Positions 10,495-21,380 of a stretch of DNA of 64,000 nt are shown piece after piece (position 1 is the stretch's first letter; each line of letters opens with the position of its first letter). The notes below the pieces were generated by a model, which searched no databases, was not told where the DNA came from, and saw only the letters and a list, made by a program, of their open reading frames with translations. The stretch comes from Piezodorus guildinii. Taxonomy: Eukaryota; Arthropoda; Insecta; Hemiptera; Pentatomidae. Location of the stretch: the NCBI GenBank assembly GCA_023052935.1, contig CM041294.1, positions 21,290,635 to 21,354,634 of the forward strand, in the 5' to 3' direction. The position numbers were made by a program, and so were the translations under genes.

Positions 10495-10835
10495 TTGTGT
10501 ATGTGTGTGAGGTAAGTCTAGTTCGAGAACAAAAAGTCGTAAAAAACTTAAATTTCATACTTAAGAAAACTAACTATACGCCCGAGATGTTACAACACTT
10601 TTATCAAAATCAGCTAACCAAAAGAGCCACTTTATACCATGCATTTCGCACCTTTTTTCCTACTTTCTCGAAAACACCTCTAATGATTTTGATTAAACTC
10701 GACATATCGATGTAAAATTTAATGCGCTTTAGTTTTAAGTAGGTTTCATTATAATTGAAATAGTCTGTAATAGTCTGTAAGCCATATACATTCCGATATT
10801 TTAAATTATCTTCCTTTAAAGTACCTTCATACAAA
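10495..10835 (+). repeat. REP copy, central part only
   Basis: This covers the middle of REP, with GTAAGTCTAG, GCCCGAGATGTTACA, CACTTTATACCATGCATTTC and AACTCGACATATCGATG. Both the 5' signature and the 3' third are missing. Confidence 0.75.
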
Positions 10836-11886
10836 TATTTATATAAACATTTATAAAAATATTTTATAAACTTATTTATTTGATTAAAGTTTTTTAATTA
10901 CGAACTGAAAAAAATAATTTATTATTAAAAAGTTTTTATTTTTATTTTTGTCGGTTATGAACAGAGAAAATAATTTATTTTAAATTAGTTTTTTGTTTTT
11001 TTTGACTATTGACTATACTTTTGCATGAAATTTTGGAGCTCTTTAGGCTAAATTAGTTTTAAGTTTTAATTTTGTATGTACGGTAAACCAAATTTCAAAT
11101 TATTTCGGCGGTCAATTTATTTTTCAATACAAAAAATTGGTTCAGTTAACAGTTCATTTCTTTTATTTTCATTTGCATTTGTTCTTGAGTTGTTCATTTC
11201 TATTTTATTTCATTTCTACTTTTACTTTTTTTTTTACTTTCATACAAGATTATTTTTACTGTATTTGTTTTCAATTGATGTCGGCCACTTAAAATAAACG
11301 AGCTTGACAAGGGATCGGAGATTTGTTTTCAATTACGAAAAATTTTCTCGCTAATACTAAAAATTAATACGCTAAGTCGCTTTATGAGGTCATGATCATA
11401 ATCGTAATATCTTCTTCCGATATATTACTTATTATGTAAATAAAATTGGAGGCTGATGTCTACTTCACCACTATTTTATTGAAAAAATATTCGCACTACG
11501 TTTCGGCTACAATGCGATACTTATTATGGTTTTTATAAAATTTGTATACCTTTACTATAAATAAACATTAGAATCGACTGATTACGATCGAATGATTATG
11601 CAGAGAACGAGCCTTGAAAAAATTAAACTGAAAGTGAGACTGGTTCGTTACATAACAGCAGTCGTTCACTTTCCACTTTCTTTCATGACGGATGACCTTC
11701 AGCGAGTCTGAGTTCCCACAACTATCGACAATGGACTCACTTTTGTAATAATTTTAAATGTTTGATTCTTTTATAGATATGGATTTTTTTTGTAAACTTA
11801 CTCTAATTAATTTGATAAAATATTTATAAAACGAATACAAATCATGAAATATTAAATCGACAAGACAAGATATACAATTTGAGTCG
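10836..11886. other. AT-rich interval with a CGAAACGTAG motif
   Basis: No gene found. At about 11495-11506 the plus strand reads CTACGTTTCGGC, the reverse complement of the GTCGAAACGTAGG motif in the duplicated segments at 57.0 and 60.7 kb. Otherwise A/T-rich. Confidence 0.5.
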
Positions 11887-11887
11887 T

Positions 11888-11975
11888 CCATTGCGTGGTC
11901 TAGTGGATAGAGGACTAGTCTACTGCTTTTTATTATTTTTATTATTTCACCCGTGGAGTGACCGTAAGGTAGAGG
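11888..11975 (+). repeat. SINE-B tRNA-like head fragment
   Basis: GCGTGGTCTAGTGGATAGAG matches the A-box region of the SINE at 51310. The B box and body are not preserved beyond about 11975. Confidence 0.55.
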
Positions 11976-12426
11976 TGCAGGTTTTTGTAACATAAAATTG
12001 TCTAAGAATTTCGAATGAATTACACATTCCATTGTTTTTATATTTACACAGCCTGAATATTTTATAAACTAAAAATAAGACATGGAGAGTTATCCAAATG
12101 GGACAAAAGATAAATTTTCCGATAATATTAATTATAAGCTTGATAAGGGATATTTTTATTCCCAAACAAAAAATATGAGAACAATTTATGTCCGCGTTAT
12201 GTATGCAATTAGTTCCCAACTATCAGTTTTATTTAAATATAATATTTTTATTTTCCATTAATCTTTTAGAAACAGTATAATTTATATAGAAATAAGAATA
12301 CAAAAAAGTTAACCAGCTTAGATGTAGGTAGGTTTTAGGGCGATGAATATTTGATTATTACGCCCTTAGATCGTTTACTCAATACTATGTTATTTCTTTA
12401 ATTAAGAATAATGAACCTGTATTCTT
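11976..12426. other. Unannotated AT-rich interval
   Basis: No coding, RNA or repeat match. Two overlapping minus-strand open frames here lack any recognisable motif. Confidence 0.4.
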
Positions 12427-12431
12427 TACAA

Positions 12432-12447
12432 TGATATATTATATATA

Positions 12448-12507
<60 letters not shown>

Positions 12508-12581
12508 TATATATATTTGTTTGTAATTTGTTTTATTTTGTAATGGTGAGCATACTTGCCTTCCCAGCTCAGAGTGCAGAT

Positions 12582-12616
<35 letters not shown>
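12432..12616. repeat. Two (TA)n microsatellites
   Basis: Arrays at about 12432-12516 and 12582-12616 flank a 65-bp unique stretch. Confidence 0.9.
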
Positions 12617-12622
<6 letters not shown>

Positions 12623-14000
12623 GTAGCAAATGTGTTAAATATACTCCATATTTAACTATACTTTATATATTTTTTTAATTTATTTATTGAGATATATTAC
12701 AATTTGCTTCTATATGAACATTAGTAATAGTGATATAAGATCCCATTCACACAACTTTATATATTAGACTTCCTGTTTTAGACTAATAGAAATTAATTAA
12801 GAAAAACTTTAAATGTCAATGAAAGTGAATTATTTTATATCCACACCTGTCGCTCAGCCCGTGACAATAAGCGGATTTGACAACAATCGGTATAAATGGC
12901 ATGTCAGGTATGGGGAAGGTCTATTAGATCCAAAGCCAGCTTCTTTTCAGCCTTCTTTGAATATTTTCCGACATATATGTCGTGGTAAGGTTTATTAAGA
13001 GTGTGTTAGTATGTCCGTGAAGTTTAAAAAAAAAAAAAAAAAATATGTTAAGAAGTCCGAATGTGATTTTGTACCATTGTAAAGTGTAAGTCTGTATGTT
13101 AAGTTTTGTTGATGACATACCAAGGTGAACTAGTGATGAGTCTTAAAGTTAATGATTGAAAAGTCTAGATTTTTTAAAATCTGAATTAGCACAAAAAATT
13201 TCAAAATACAAATCATGTAAAGTCAATTGAACATTCAAATGAGTAAAACCATTATTATTTTCAGAGGTCAAATTTAAACATGTTTATACTCATTGTCTAC
13301 TAAATATAAGTTAATAGCAAAATTACAGCTACTGATAGAAATAGAATAACAAAACAATATCATTAATTGATAGATTAAAAGTAATAAACTAACAAATGAC
13401 ATACAAAAACACATACCAATTTAAACTTTTTTTTTTTTCAATTTCTTGACAATTCCTGTACATACCTGAAACATAAAAGGCGGTTATAAGCACCACAAAA
13501 TATCCCTTATTAATAAAAATACATCAATAAAAATTGTCAGATATAATACAAGATTCGTGCGTATTACATTAGGTAAGACCTATGTACGAAATTGGATATA
13601 TTCAGTTTACAAGCCTTGATGGAAATGAAAAATAAATAAAAAAATCATTAAAAAAAAAGGTTCACCCATTCAAGATAATCGAGGAAAAAATAGAGCAATG
13701 GCCATAAATGGGGTTATCGAACTTTAGAGGCTCTGAATCTTATAAATAAATTATAAACCGCAGATACAATTTTTGATCTATTATTTTATCAAATTTCACT
13801 AATACTTCAAAAAGTTAATTATAAACATAAATAGCATATATGAATATAGAAAATTATAAATACAAAGGGCTTCGCTAAAAAGGTCATTGACTAATATAGT
13901 GACTGAATAAAGAAAGAAGCCTTCAAATCCTTTGATAAAATATACTGAAAATTTTCAGAATGTTCATAAATTTCATTCGTCTCTCTTTTTCCAGGTTTAG
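12617..14000. other. AT-rich interval, nothing recognised
   Basis: A weak 61-codon open frame at 12813-12998 and a poly-A run at 13025-13043 are present; neither supports a gene. The interval ends with a good pyrimidine tract (CTCTCTTTTTCCAG) at 13981-13994. Confidence 0.45.
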
Positions 14001-14243
14001 TTAAAGACTGGTAACTGCCATTCAAGAAACCTCATCCATAATGAATCTCAGAAAGTCGCAACAACCCTGACTTTGCCCGATTCCAAGTACTTCTTCAAGG
14101 AATCTCGCTTCGACCTCCAGACTAAAAGTGTTTCCCGTTGGAGGATATTTTTTATACCGGTCCTTCAGAATAATAAATACATAAAAGGGCGGGACAATAG
14201 ACCCTTTAACTTAAGAATTCTGGGTTTAGACTTTATTTCGTGA
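14001..14243 (+). CDS. Exon-like open frame after a splice-acceptor motif
   Basis: The pyrimidine tract at 13981-13994 is followed by TTTAG at 13996-14000, and from there the frame is open for 80 codons to a TGA. The central translation (SQKVATTLTLPDSKYFFKES) looks protein-like, and local GC is higher than the flanks. I recognise no domain. It could be the terminal exon of a host gene on the plus strand or chance; no upstream exon could be linked. Confidence 0.3.
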   Translation, partial: LKTGNCHSRNLIHNESQKVATTLTLPDSKYFFKESRFDLQTKSVSRWRIFFIPVLQNNKYIKGRDNRPFNLRILGLDFIS

Positions 14244-14453
14244 TGTTATTCCTTCTTTGTTTTTTTTTCTAGACCTTTCCATGTAGCTTTGGGATGAATT
14301 AAGCATGGGTAGGACTGTTAGCATTTACATACTGATTAAGGATAATATCTAACGCAGATACTATGAAAACGTTTATGTGATATAATCTCTGGAACTATAT
14401 ACCAAAACTTAACTAAATATTAAATGAATAAATAATTTCATATGGGAAAATAA

Positions 14454-14456
<3 letters not shown>

Positions 14457-14534
<78 letters not shown>
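14457..14534. repeat. (AT)n microsatellite
   Basis: About 78 bp of uninterrupted AT directly abut the tRNA-like head of the next SINE. Confidence 0.95.
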
Positions 14535-14536
<2 letters not shown>

Positions 14537-14745
14537 GGAAGACCGTGGATGAGTGGCTAGCTTGGTAGACTTCCACGCCAAAGGTTATGAATTCGAATCC
14601 CAGTCCTGGAGGGACGTTTTCAAGCATTTAATTAATGGGGATTCGCTCATAGGCTCTCCCCGGGTATGTGAGACCAGTCAGCCAAATGGTGGTCACTCAT
14701 AAAAATAGGTGTAGGGATTAATAACCCTATTATAATAATAATAAT
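14535..14745 (+). repeat. tRNA-derived SINE (SINE-C)
   Basis: The head starts GGGGAAGACCGTGGATGAG. It has an A-box-like TGGATGAGTGGCTAGC and a B box (TTCGAATCCC) near 14592-14601. The body (CTCATAGGCTCTCCCCGGG) runs into a (TAA)n tail at 14730-14745. RNA polymerase III would transcribe it from these internal boxes. The tail merges with the 3' microsatellite of the RTE-like LINE lying head-on on the other strand. Confidence 0.7.
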
Positions 14746-15430
14746 AGGCTTACCGAACCCGAAGGTTCGATGCCGATACCACCATATTCCGTCTACACAG
14801 ACTCGTCCAATGTTCTCCGTTCAAGCCCAAATCCCCAAGATTAGCCTTAACGCAATTCGCCCATCGACGCTTCGGCCTACCTTTCGGATCAGCAAATACC
14901 AACTTTCTCGGAATCCGTTCCTCACCGAGCCCAACAATTTTACTTGCCCATTTCAGTCTCCGCGACGCTATCAACTCAATTATATTCACAGGATACAAGT
15001 TCCGCAATTCCGCGTTGTGCAACCTTCTTAACTCCCCAGTGTACTCAACTCTCTTCGGACCAAATATTTTACGCAGTACCTTATTTTCGAAAACCTTAAG
15101 CCGTTGTTCATCCTTCAAAGTAAGCGACACGTTTCACATCCGAAAAGAACCGTCGGAAGAATAATAGTTTTATAAATTCTAACCTTTAAGTTTTTAGATA
15201 GCAGCCGTGAGCTAAGTAACTTAGCAACTGAATAATAACACGCATTTCCCACCTTTAACCGGGACTTTATTTCTTCCTGGATTTCATTTTTTCATGTTAT
15301 CATTGAACCTAAATACTTGAATTTCTCTACGTGTTCAAAAGTATGCCCTGATACATCAATATCACCAAGATCGTCACTGTTTCCGCTACTAGTAATATAT
15401 TTCGTCCAGAGAGATCGTATACTCGAAATA
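14746..15430 (-). pseudogene. RTE-like LINE, RT C-terminal fragment
   Basis: The minus strand encodes the post-catalytic part of an endonuclease-reverse transcriptase: GHTFEHVEKFKYLGS, EIKSRLKVGNACYYSVAKL, LKDEQRLKVFENKVLRKIFG, NIIELIASRRLKWASKIVG, and the end VVSASNLRVR followed by stop. Frameshifts near 15130 and a stop near 15290 break it. It ends in a short (TTA)n tail, as RTE elements do. Close relatives are at 58336-59083, 62094-62468 and 62751-64000. Its upstream edge joins REP-like sequence at about 15431, a junction also seen at about 62751. Confidence 0.85.
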
Positions 15431-15510
15431 ATTAAATTTCTTAACATGTTAAAACCTAGAAAAGGAGGTAAGTAAACTTATGTGTTGTGAGTACCGGGTA
15501 TTTTTCATTT
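15431..15510 (+). repeat. REP-like 3' end variant
   Basis: The segment around GGAGGTAAGTAAACTTATGT and GAGTACCGGGTATTTTT resembles the REP 3' signature with substitutions. The same variant occurs on the opposite strand at 62690-62750, again joined to RTE sequence. Confidence 0.6.
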
Positions 15511-16049
15511 AAATCATCTGAATAAGTAAATTTTCAGAATACATTCATTAATTAACCATTGCAAATAATGTGAGCTATAAACTTATGGATATAATGTTAA
15601 AAAAAATTAAACATTCCATTATTTGAAAGTTTTAAGATTACTAATTCAAAATGAATATCAAAGGCAAAACACTTATTAAGACAGTAGATTTGAGAGAGAT
15701 TACTCATGATAATTTTATATAGGGAAAATATCAATACGATTTTGATATCGAAAATAATATTGATAATGATAAAAAAAATCAGCTGATCTTATCTAGTATC
15801 TTAATTTGAGCGTATTAATTTGATACCGTAATCATTAAAATCCTTTGACATGCAGAAGTCATCGGAGGGCATGGAGTTAGGATATTGTTGGAAAAAAAAA
15901 ACAACAAATAACGAAGATGGGTTTCGAATGTTTTGGTTTACAATTTATATATGATAACACTGTTTCATAAATTCTTAAAAACAACGATTTTACAACAGTA
16001 AGAGTATATTAACGAAAGGTTAATCTTTAATTTAACTTTGAAAATCGGA
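15511..16049. other. AT-rich interval, nothing recognised
   Basis: No gene or named repeat. An A-run lies at 15893-15903. Confidence 0.5.
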
Positions 16050-16234
16050 AATAGCGTAGTCCAGTGGATAAGAAATTGTTTATTCTGTTATTTTAGCCAT
16101 TAAGCGACCATGTGATATGGATATCCCCCTGGGTAAATTGAGGAAAACCTGGTGACAGTGTTACCTACGCTTGTACGGCCATTGGCCTCTTAAACAGTAA
16201 TGGATCTCAATAAGTACTGAACCCAAGAACCTTC
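16050..16234 (+). repeat. SINE-B copy, split by a solo LTR
   Basis: The head GCGTAGTCCAGTGGATAAGA and body landmarks (TACCC/ATCCCCCTGGG, GAGGAAAACCTGG, CGGCCATTGGCCTC) match the SINEs at 19655 and 51310. The gypsy solo LTR sits within or at the 3' end of this copy. Confidence 0.7.
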
Positions 16235-16238
16235 GTAG

Positions 16239-16713
16239 TGTTACGGTCAAGACAATGACAGGTAAACCACGCCTAGAGGGGTCCGGGTTCGGCTAGAGAC
16301 TTCTGGACCTGGACGGTCCTCGAAGTACCTAGAACGTCAAATCCACCTCCCTGGGTTTACCTGCCCATGTATCAGTGAACTGTGACAGTGGATAATTCGT
16401 GACAGTGTAGTAAAACTGTGTGTGTCAGTATTGTGATAACCGGTCGGTGGGAAATTAGAAGACTGTAGGTTATAAGTTATTGTTGCAAGTTTTAGAATAA
16501 GTCTAGTAGATTGTATAAATTTACGTAAGTAGTTTATTTGTTAGTAATACCTGATTTTATATGTAGACTGTTTAGTAGTTAAGCTAGTAATTCAATTATT
16601 ATTGTAAGTATAGTGATTGATAATTCATTTGTATTTGTGCATTCTGTATTTGATAAATATTTGTAATTTTTAAACTAAAGTAGTTCATTTCTCACACCAC
16701 GTAGCGCGTAACA
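16239..16713 (+). repeat. Solo LTR of the gypsy family
   Basis: 475 bp from TGTTACGG to GCGTAACA, with the terminal TGTTA/TAACA inverted repeat. It is flanked by a perfect 4-bp duplication GTAG (16235-16238 and 16714-16717), the size typical for gypsy integrases. It aligns with the LTR at 2947-3503, including the CGGTCGGTGGGAAATTAGAA segment. Solo LTRs arise by recombination between the two LTRs of a full insertion. Confidence 0.93.
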
Positions 16714-16717
16714 GTAG

Positions 16718-17186
16718 GTTGTTAAGATACAGGTTTTATTTTTTGTATTTATAGAGAAAGACTACCTTTAAAAAGTAGGTCATACCATAAGGTATCATAG
16801 GAAATATAGTAGGACAGTTGAATAGTTATAAACGGGCGTATTTCATCATGAAAGTATAAATAACACGCAACATTTCAGGAATCTATAATTTTGTTTGTGG
16901 TAACGGAGGGGGGCCCGATGGAGGATTAGGGTATCAGGTACAAGGAATCGATAGGAGCCAAAATTTAATATACTCGATCACCCTCATCAGCTTCCTACCG
17001 TCCACCGTATCTGGGGGAAGGAGGGTATCATCATATCTCAACCGCCAGGAAATTAGGCCCATCTCGATCTACAGGAAAATTTAGCTTGCAGCCTTTTCTG
17101 AGGCTATTAGCAACATATTTCGTTTCCATGGGCTAAACAATTAATAACTTTTTATAATAGATAAGACTTAATGGCTTCAAAGAAAA
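16718..17186 (+). other. Interval with an exon-like open frame
   Basis: From the acceptor-like CATTTCAG at 16871-16878 the plus strand is open for 68 codons (16881-17084). The translation contains GNGGGPDGGLGYQVQG and STVSGGRRVSSYLNRQ. GC here is above the local average. No domain is recognised; it may be an exon or an old repeat. Confidence 0.3.
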
Positions 17187-17252
17187 TACGTGGGTGAATA
17201 AAATATAAACGAGACTTGTTTTTTATTTTTACTTTGAACACAAAGAAAAGTA

Positions 17253-18150
17253 TTGGGTTGATGCAAAATTAATGCAGGTTTTTAGTAGGTATTGTAAATA
17301 CGCCATATCTTTACTTTAACCATATATATTTAATCAAAATAATTTCCATCTGAATCAATGCACTTTTGCCAACGTTCAACAAGCTTTCTTATTCCACCAG
17401 AAAAAAATCCGAATCCCTGGACTCAATGAAATCACGAAAAGAATTTTCAATGTCGTCCTGGTTTTGAAAATTTTTCTCCCTCAAAAAGTTTTCCAGATGC
17501 CTGAAAAAGTGGAAGTCTGTAGGAGAGAGGTCAGGTGAATAAGGCGGATGTTGGAGAACTTCGTAGCCCAACTCGTGCAGTCGTCGAAGCGTTGGTTGTG
17601 CAACGTGTGGTCTGGCGTTATCGTGGAGCAGGATCGGCCCCTTCCGATTCATCAATGCTGGGCAAAGACGTTGCAATTTTTGAGTTCCGAGTTCCGTCGC
17701 CATTTCTCGTGTGGTTTTGGTTGGGTCTTCTTCCACTTTTGACATCAGCTGGTCGTTGTCCAGAGCAAGATGACGGCCCCGACCTTCCTTGTCTTCGAGG
17801 TCGAAATCTCCTCTACGAAACTTCTGGAACCAACGCTGCACCGTGCACTCATTAATAACCCCCTGACCCCACACTTCATTAATATTACGAGCCGTTTGCG
17901 CAGCGCTGCGCCCTAATTTAAATTCGTAAAAATAAATTTGACGAAAATCGCACTTTGACATTTTCGATTCAAGACCTTTGAACACACTGAACAAAACGAT
18001 TTTACTAAACAAATTCATGGTGAAAGAGAGGGTATTAGATAAGGTTTGTTTTGGTATAATAATGATCAATGTTAGGATTAGCTTTGTTTACACAATTGGA
18101 ATTAAGATATTGCAATAGAGGAAACCTGCATTAATTTTGCATCAACCCAA
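17253..18150 (-). mobile_element. Mariner transposon M1, internally deleted
   Basis: 898 bp with perfect 26-bp inverted repeats (TTGGGTTGATGCAAAATTAA...). The target TA is duplicated at 17251-17252 and 18151-18152. It lies inside the 3' untranslated part of mariner M2. It has the same length and the same internal deletion as M5 at 62898-63795, so this is a non-autonomous subfamily that moved after the deletion arose. Confidence 0.95.
17389..18069 (-). CDS. Mariner M1 transposase with in-frame internal deletion
   Basis: 226 codons from the first ATG; the family start is more likely MSKCDFRQIY at about codon 37. The N-terminal DNA-binding half is intact (YEFKLGRSAAQTARNI, VQRWFQKFRRGDFDLED, TREMATELGT). 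After TELGT it jumps to QKLQRLCPALMNRKGPI, removing roughly 110 residues including the first catalytic aspartate (the GDEKW region). The second (LLHDNARPH) and third (YSPDLSPTDFHFF) remain. A one-base loss near 17398 ends the frame at FFLVE, whereas the next frame continues GGIRKLVERWQKCI. It cannot catalyse transposition, but could still bind mariner ends and act as a competitor; that role is inference. Confidence 0.9.
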   Translation of the reverse strand: MIIIIPKQTLSNTLSFTMNLFSKIVLFSVFKGLESKMSKCDFRQIYFYEFKLGRSAAQTARNINEVWGQGVINECTVQRWFQKFRRGDFDLEDKEGRGRHLALDNDQLMSKVEEDPTKTTREMATELGTQKLQRLCPALMNRKGPILLHDNARPHVAQPTLRRLHELGYEVLQHPPYSPDLSPTDFHFFRHLENFLREKNFQNQDDIENSFRDFIESRDSDFFLVE

Positions 18151-18151
18151 T

Positions 18152-19267
18152 ACACCTTATTTTTCTACATAGTATCCTGATTTGGAAATACGTTTTTCCC
18201 AGCGCATAGGTAATTTTCCAATCCCCTTCTCATAGAATGAAGTAGTTTGTGTCTTCAGCCAATTGAGCACCTCATCCAGGCTTCAACCTCATCGTCACTG
18301 ACGAATCTCTGACTTCCCAAAGCTTCCTTGAGTGGGCCAAACAGGTTAAAGTCACATGGTGATAAGTCTGGACTGTAGGGAGGGTGTTCCAGCGTCTCCC
18401 AGCCCAGTTGCTCAATTTTTTCTCTCGTCAGGGCGAGCATTGTCCTGAAGAATAATCACTACTCTCATCGGTAGATCCCTTCTTTTGCGGCGATATACAA
18501 GTCTGACTTCATTCAAAATGTCGCAGTAGTATGCGGCATTGATAGTCCTGCGTTCATGCAAAAAATCAAGATGCAGCAAGTCACGATGAACAAAAAACAC
18601 GGAAGCCAAAACCTTCCTAGCTGTTAGCCGTGACTTGGCTTTCACTGTTCCAGGATTCCCTCTCAGTCTCCACTCCATACTCGCTTGATTTGATTCAGGG
18701 GTGTAATGGTGCACCCATGTTTCATCACAGGTGATAATGTGAGTTAGAAATGAGGCTTCCACAGCCTGAAATCTTGCAAGAAGACCTTCACAGACCTGCA
18801 AACGGTTCAGCTGTGAGAATTCGAGGAACCCACCTGGCACACTCCTTACGAAACCCCAGCTCTTCTGTGAGTATGGAAAAAGTGCTTCCATAGCTTATCC
18901 CAACCTCACTTGCAATGGCACTGGTGGTTAGACGTCTGTCACCTTCAATATGCTGTCGAACATGGCTGAGGTTGTCTGCTGTGTAGCTGGAGCGGGGTCT
19001 GCGGTCATGGCTTTCATTCTGAACACGATCACGACCCTCCACAAACTGTTTATGCCATGCAAACACTCTGGCATGAGAAAGTGTCTCTTCCCCGAACTGT
19101 TCAATCAACCTTCTCAAGATTTCAGCCGGTTTTACACTATCAGCAGCAACAAATTTTATGTTAATAAGTTGCGCAATCGAGGTGGATACATCATGCTCAG
19201 ACATCGTCACAACGGTAACTGGTGGGTTCGAGGGCATGCGCCCGCCTGCTTCCTCCACTCCTGGCAT
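18152..19267 (-). pseudogene. Mariner M2 transposase, frameshifted
   Basis: Three overlapping minus-strand frames make one transposase. Residues near the start (PAEILRRLIEQFGEETLS, VFAWHKQFVEGRD, LTTSAIASEVGISYG) form the two helix-turn-helix motifs that bind the terminal repeats. The catalytic aspartates are in ITCDETWVHHY, VIILQDNARP and HPPYSPDLSPCDFNLF, the mariner D,D34D pattern. The C-terminus is FYEKGIGKLPMRWEK and SKSGYYVEK. Frameshifts fall near 18860, 18435 and 18285, so no active enzyme is made. The final stop is TAA near 18168. Confidence 0.9.
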
Positions 19268-19654
19268 CTCTACCCAACACCTCTAAACGCGGGAACGTTC
19301 CCGCACCTTCTTCAATGGGCTTCCAGTACCAAAAGTCTCGTTTATATTTGATTCACCCACGTATATCAGTAAATCAATTCATATAAAATAATATTCATTT
19401 TTCCTTTTGATGTCAACATTGATTAGATGTTGTAGATATCAACAGCCTTAGGATTGAAAACTGTTGCCTGGCAAGAAAAGGATCTCCCTTATTGTTCACT
19501 CTGCACATTGACTCTCACAGTAAGACATTTATTTGAATATTGCTTTAATTCCATAAACGTTTTATCAATACATAAATAGTACAAAACAGTTTATGAGAAA
19601 TATTGAGATTTTTCACTTTTTTGAATCAAGATATTTTTATTTAGTATTTAGCAG

Positions 19655-19950
19655 GGGCAGAGAAGTCCAGTAAATAGAGCATAAGTATATATGTAGACTG
19701 TTCTCCGGGTTGGAATGTTCACGACTGAGTTGGAATGATTATTTATTTTGTTATATCAGCCTTAGTGTATGGAGCCCTACTTGGGATCACAAAGCTTCTA
19801 TAAAGTGGGTACCCAATTAATAGAGGAAAAGCTAGCTGCTTGGCGTGTTCTCGTCCTAATAACCCGGCTGTTGGCCTCGAAACCGTACAAGTCTGTGTAT
19901 GCAACGAACTCTCAGTACTCATAATACCCTTCGTGGGATAAAGAGGAACA
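19655..19950 (+). repeat. SINE-B copy, diverged
   Basis: Head AGAGAAGTCCAGTAAATAGAG, followed by body segments shared with the SINE at 51310: AAAGTGGGTACCCAATTAA, GAGGAAAAGCTAGCTGCTTGG and GGCCTCGAAACCGTAC. The B box is eroded. Confidence 0.6.
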
Positions 19951-21197
19951 AGTTTTTTTTCTTTATATATGAGTTGTTTTATTTTTTAAGTCTGCATATA
20001 GTAATTTCTTCACTCCTTGAAGGTCGAGAGACGATTTCAACATTTCTAGCAGACGAATTTTACTGTTTCCAATTTTGGCTTTCCTATTTTTCAGTTGATA
20101 ACCTTTTCTTACTTCGATCGGAACACACTTTATTTTCCTTTATTTCAGTCCATCCTCACCTATTCCAGCCAATTTGGCTGCTTGGTCTGCTTTTTCTTTT
20201 TCTACCGCTTTTAGCCGTAGTTTTAGCTACCGCTTTGGCTTTCCACAATTCCTTTAATATATTTCTCTATACAGAGTTAGTCGGTGATTGGCTGTAGATT
20301 ATTCCTCGTTATCAATATTAATAGTTATTAACTTTACGTACTCGCTGGCACAATTTTTTTTTCTCTTACTCCTACTAGTAACAACCCAATCGTTCAAAAA
20401 GTAGGTTATTACGAAAAGAACATACTAAAACATTACATACATAAACGTACAAAAGACATCAACAATTTTGAAATGTAAAAAAAAATTAAATTATTAGTTG
20501 GATATATTAGCATACTCGTATAACCAATTGTTATTTTGTATTGTTTTGTTTTTTCCATAATTTGTCTTGTTTTTACTTTAATTGTTTTATTTCTTACTTT
20601 AATTGTTTTATTTTACTTTATTTTATTTTTATATTGTGTAGGATTTTGTTTTAGATTTTTCCTACTGTTCTAAAACGTACTGTTCTAAAACGTAAAAATA
20701 TCACGTAAAATTAACATGTGATTGGTGCAATTACTACAATATGTATAAAGTTTGAGGCATGTGGCCACTTCTAAATTATTGAAAATAAAAATCTTAATCT
20801 AAAAAAAAAAAATATTTATAATTTAAATTGGATTGATTTTATTTTTCATGATTTCTTTTTACCTAAGGGTCTTCCGGGGAATACCGCTTTCAAATTTTCA
20901 ATAGTTTTAGTTTGGGCGTTCATTCTTTTTCCTCAAGTATTCCTTCATCCTTTAACCGAGCCTCTTCCTCCTCGTTTGGAGCCTCCAGTTCTTTCTTTTT
21001 TTCCTACAATCATTTCATTCCCTGCACGTTTCACCTAAAAACGTCTCTTCCTTACTGTTGTGTCTTATACTATATATTGTCCCTTCCATTCCATTTACTT
21101 TATAAATCCAGGGTTTTTTTTTTTAAATCTCTATATCCAAAGACGTTGACTAATTTGTTAATTAAATGATTGTAAATTATTTGAATATTTGTTACAG
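19951..21197. other. AT-rich interval with T-rich and basic-coding patches
   Basis: No gene assigned. The minus-strand reading of about 20170-20250 gives a lysine/arginine-rich run (TAKSGRKRKSRPSS) and that of 20840-21000 another basic patch. They could be remnants of a transposon ORF, but I recognise no family. Confidence 0.4.
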
Positions 21198-21320
21198 GCA
21201 GGCGGACAAGGGCGGAGATAGGCTGTGCAGGTATGTCTACCAGAGGCTGTTCACTGAAGAGTGCCGCTACACTTTCAATTTGACCTACCCGGCTCCGAGC
21301 GTATGGGCCACCGCAGAGAG
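21198..21320 (+). CDS. Candidate host-gene exon
   Basis: A 123-bp island of clearly higher GC than its surroundings. It follows TTGTTACAG (splice acceptor) and ends before GTAGAG (donor-like). With phase 1 it is open throughout and reads GGDRLCRYVYQRLFTEECRY followed by TFNLTYPAPSVWATAE. The length is 41 x 3, so inclusion or skipping would keep frame. Composition, two cysteines and an N-glycosylation sequon (NLT) suit part of an extracellular or membrane protein. I do not recognise the gene, and no adjoining exon is identifiable here. Confidence 0.55.
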
Positions 21321-21380
21321 GTAGAGAAATGCATACCCTATAAGTATCTATCATTAAGGTATTCTATTTAAAATTGTGAG

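Larger units (their letters stand above)
17189..19361 (-). mobile_element. Mariner transposon M2, interrupted by M1
   Basis: The terminal inverted repeats, about 28 bp, read CGTGGGTGAAT... at 17189 and the reverse complement ending at 19361, differing at few positions. Both are flanked by TA (17187-17188, 19362-19363). Without the 898-bp inner mariner and its duplicated TA the element is about 1.27 kb, the usual mariner size. The transposase on the minus strand is broken by frameshifts. Confidence 0.93.

Noticed and set aside
12426..12629. Minus-strand 67-codon frame rich in Tyr-Ile
   Set aside because: It is translation of (TA)n microsatellite.
17535..17855. Plus-strand frames of 106 and 64 codons, repeated at 63180-63500
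   Set aside because: They are antisense to the mariner transposase; their repetition reflects the two mariner copies.
20912..21169. 85-codon plus-strand frame rich in Ser and Phe
   Set aside because: Low-complexity translation of T-rich DNA.
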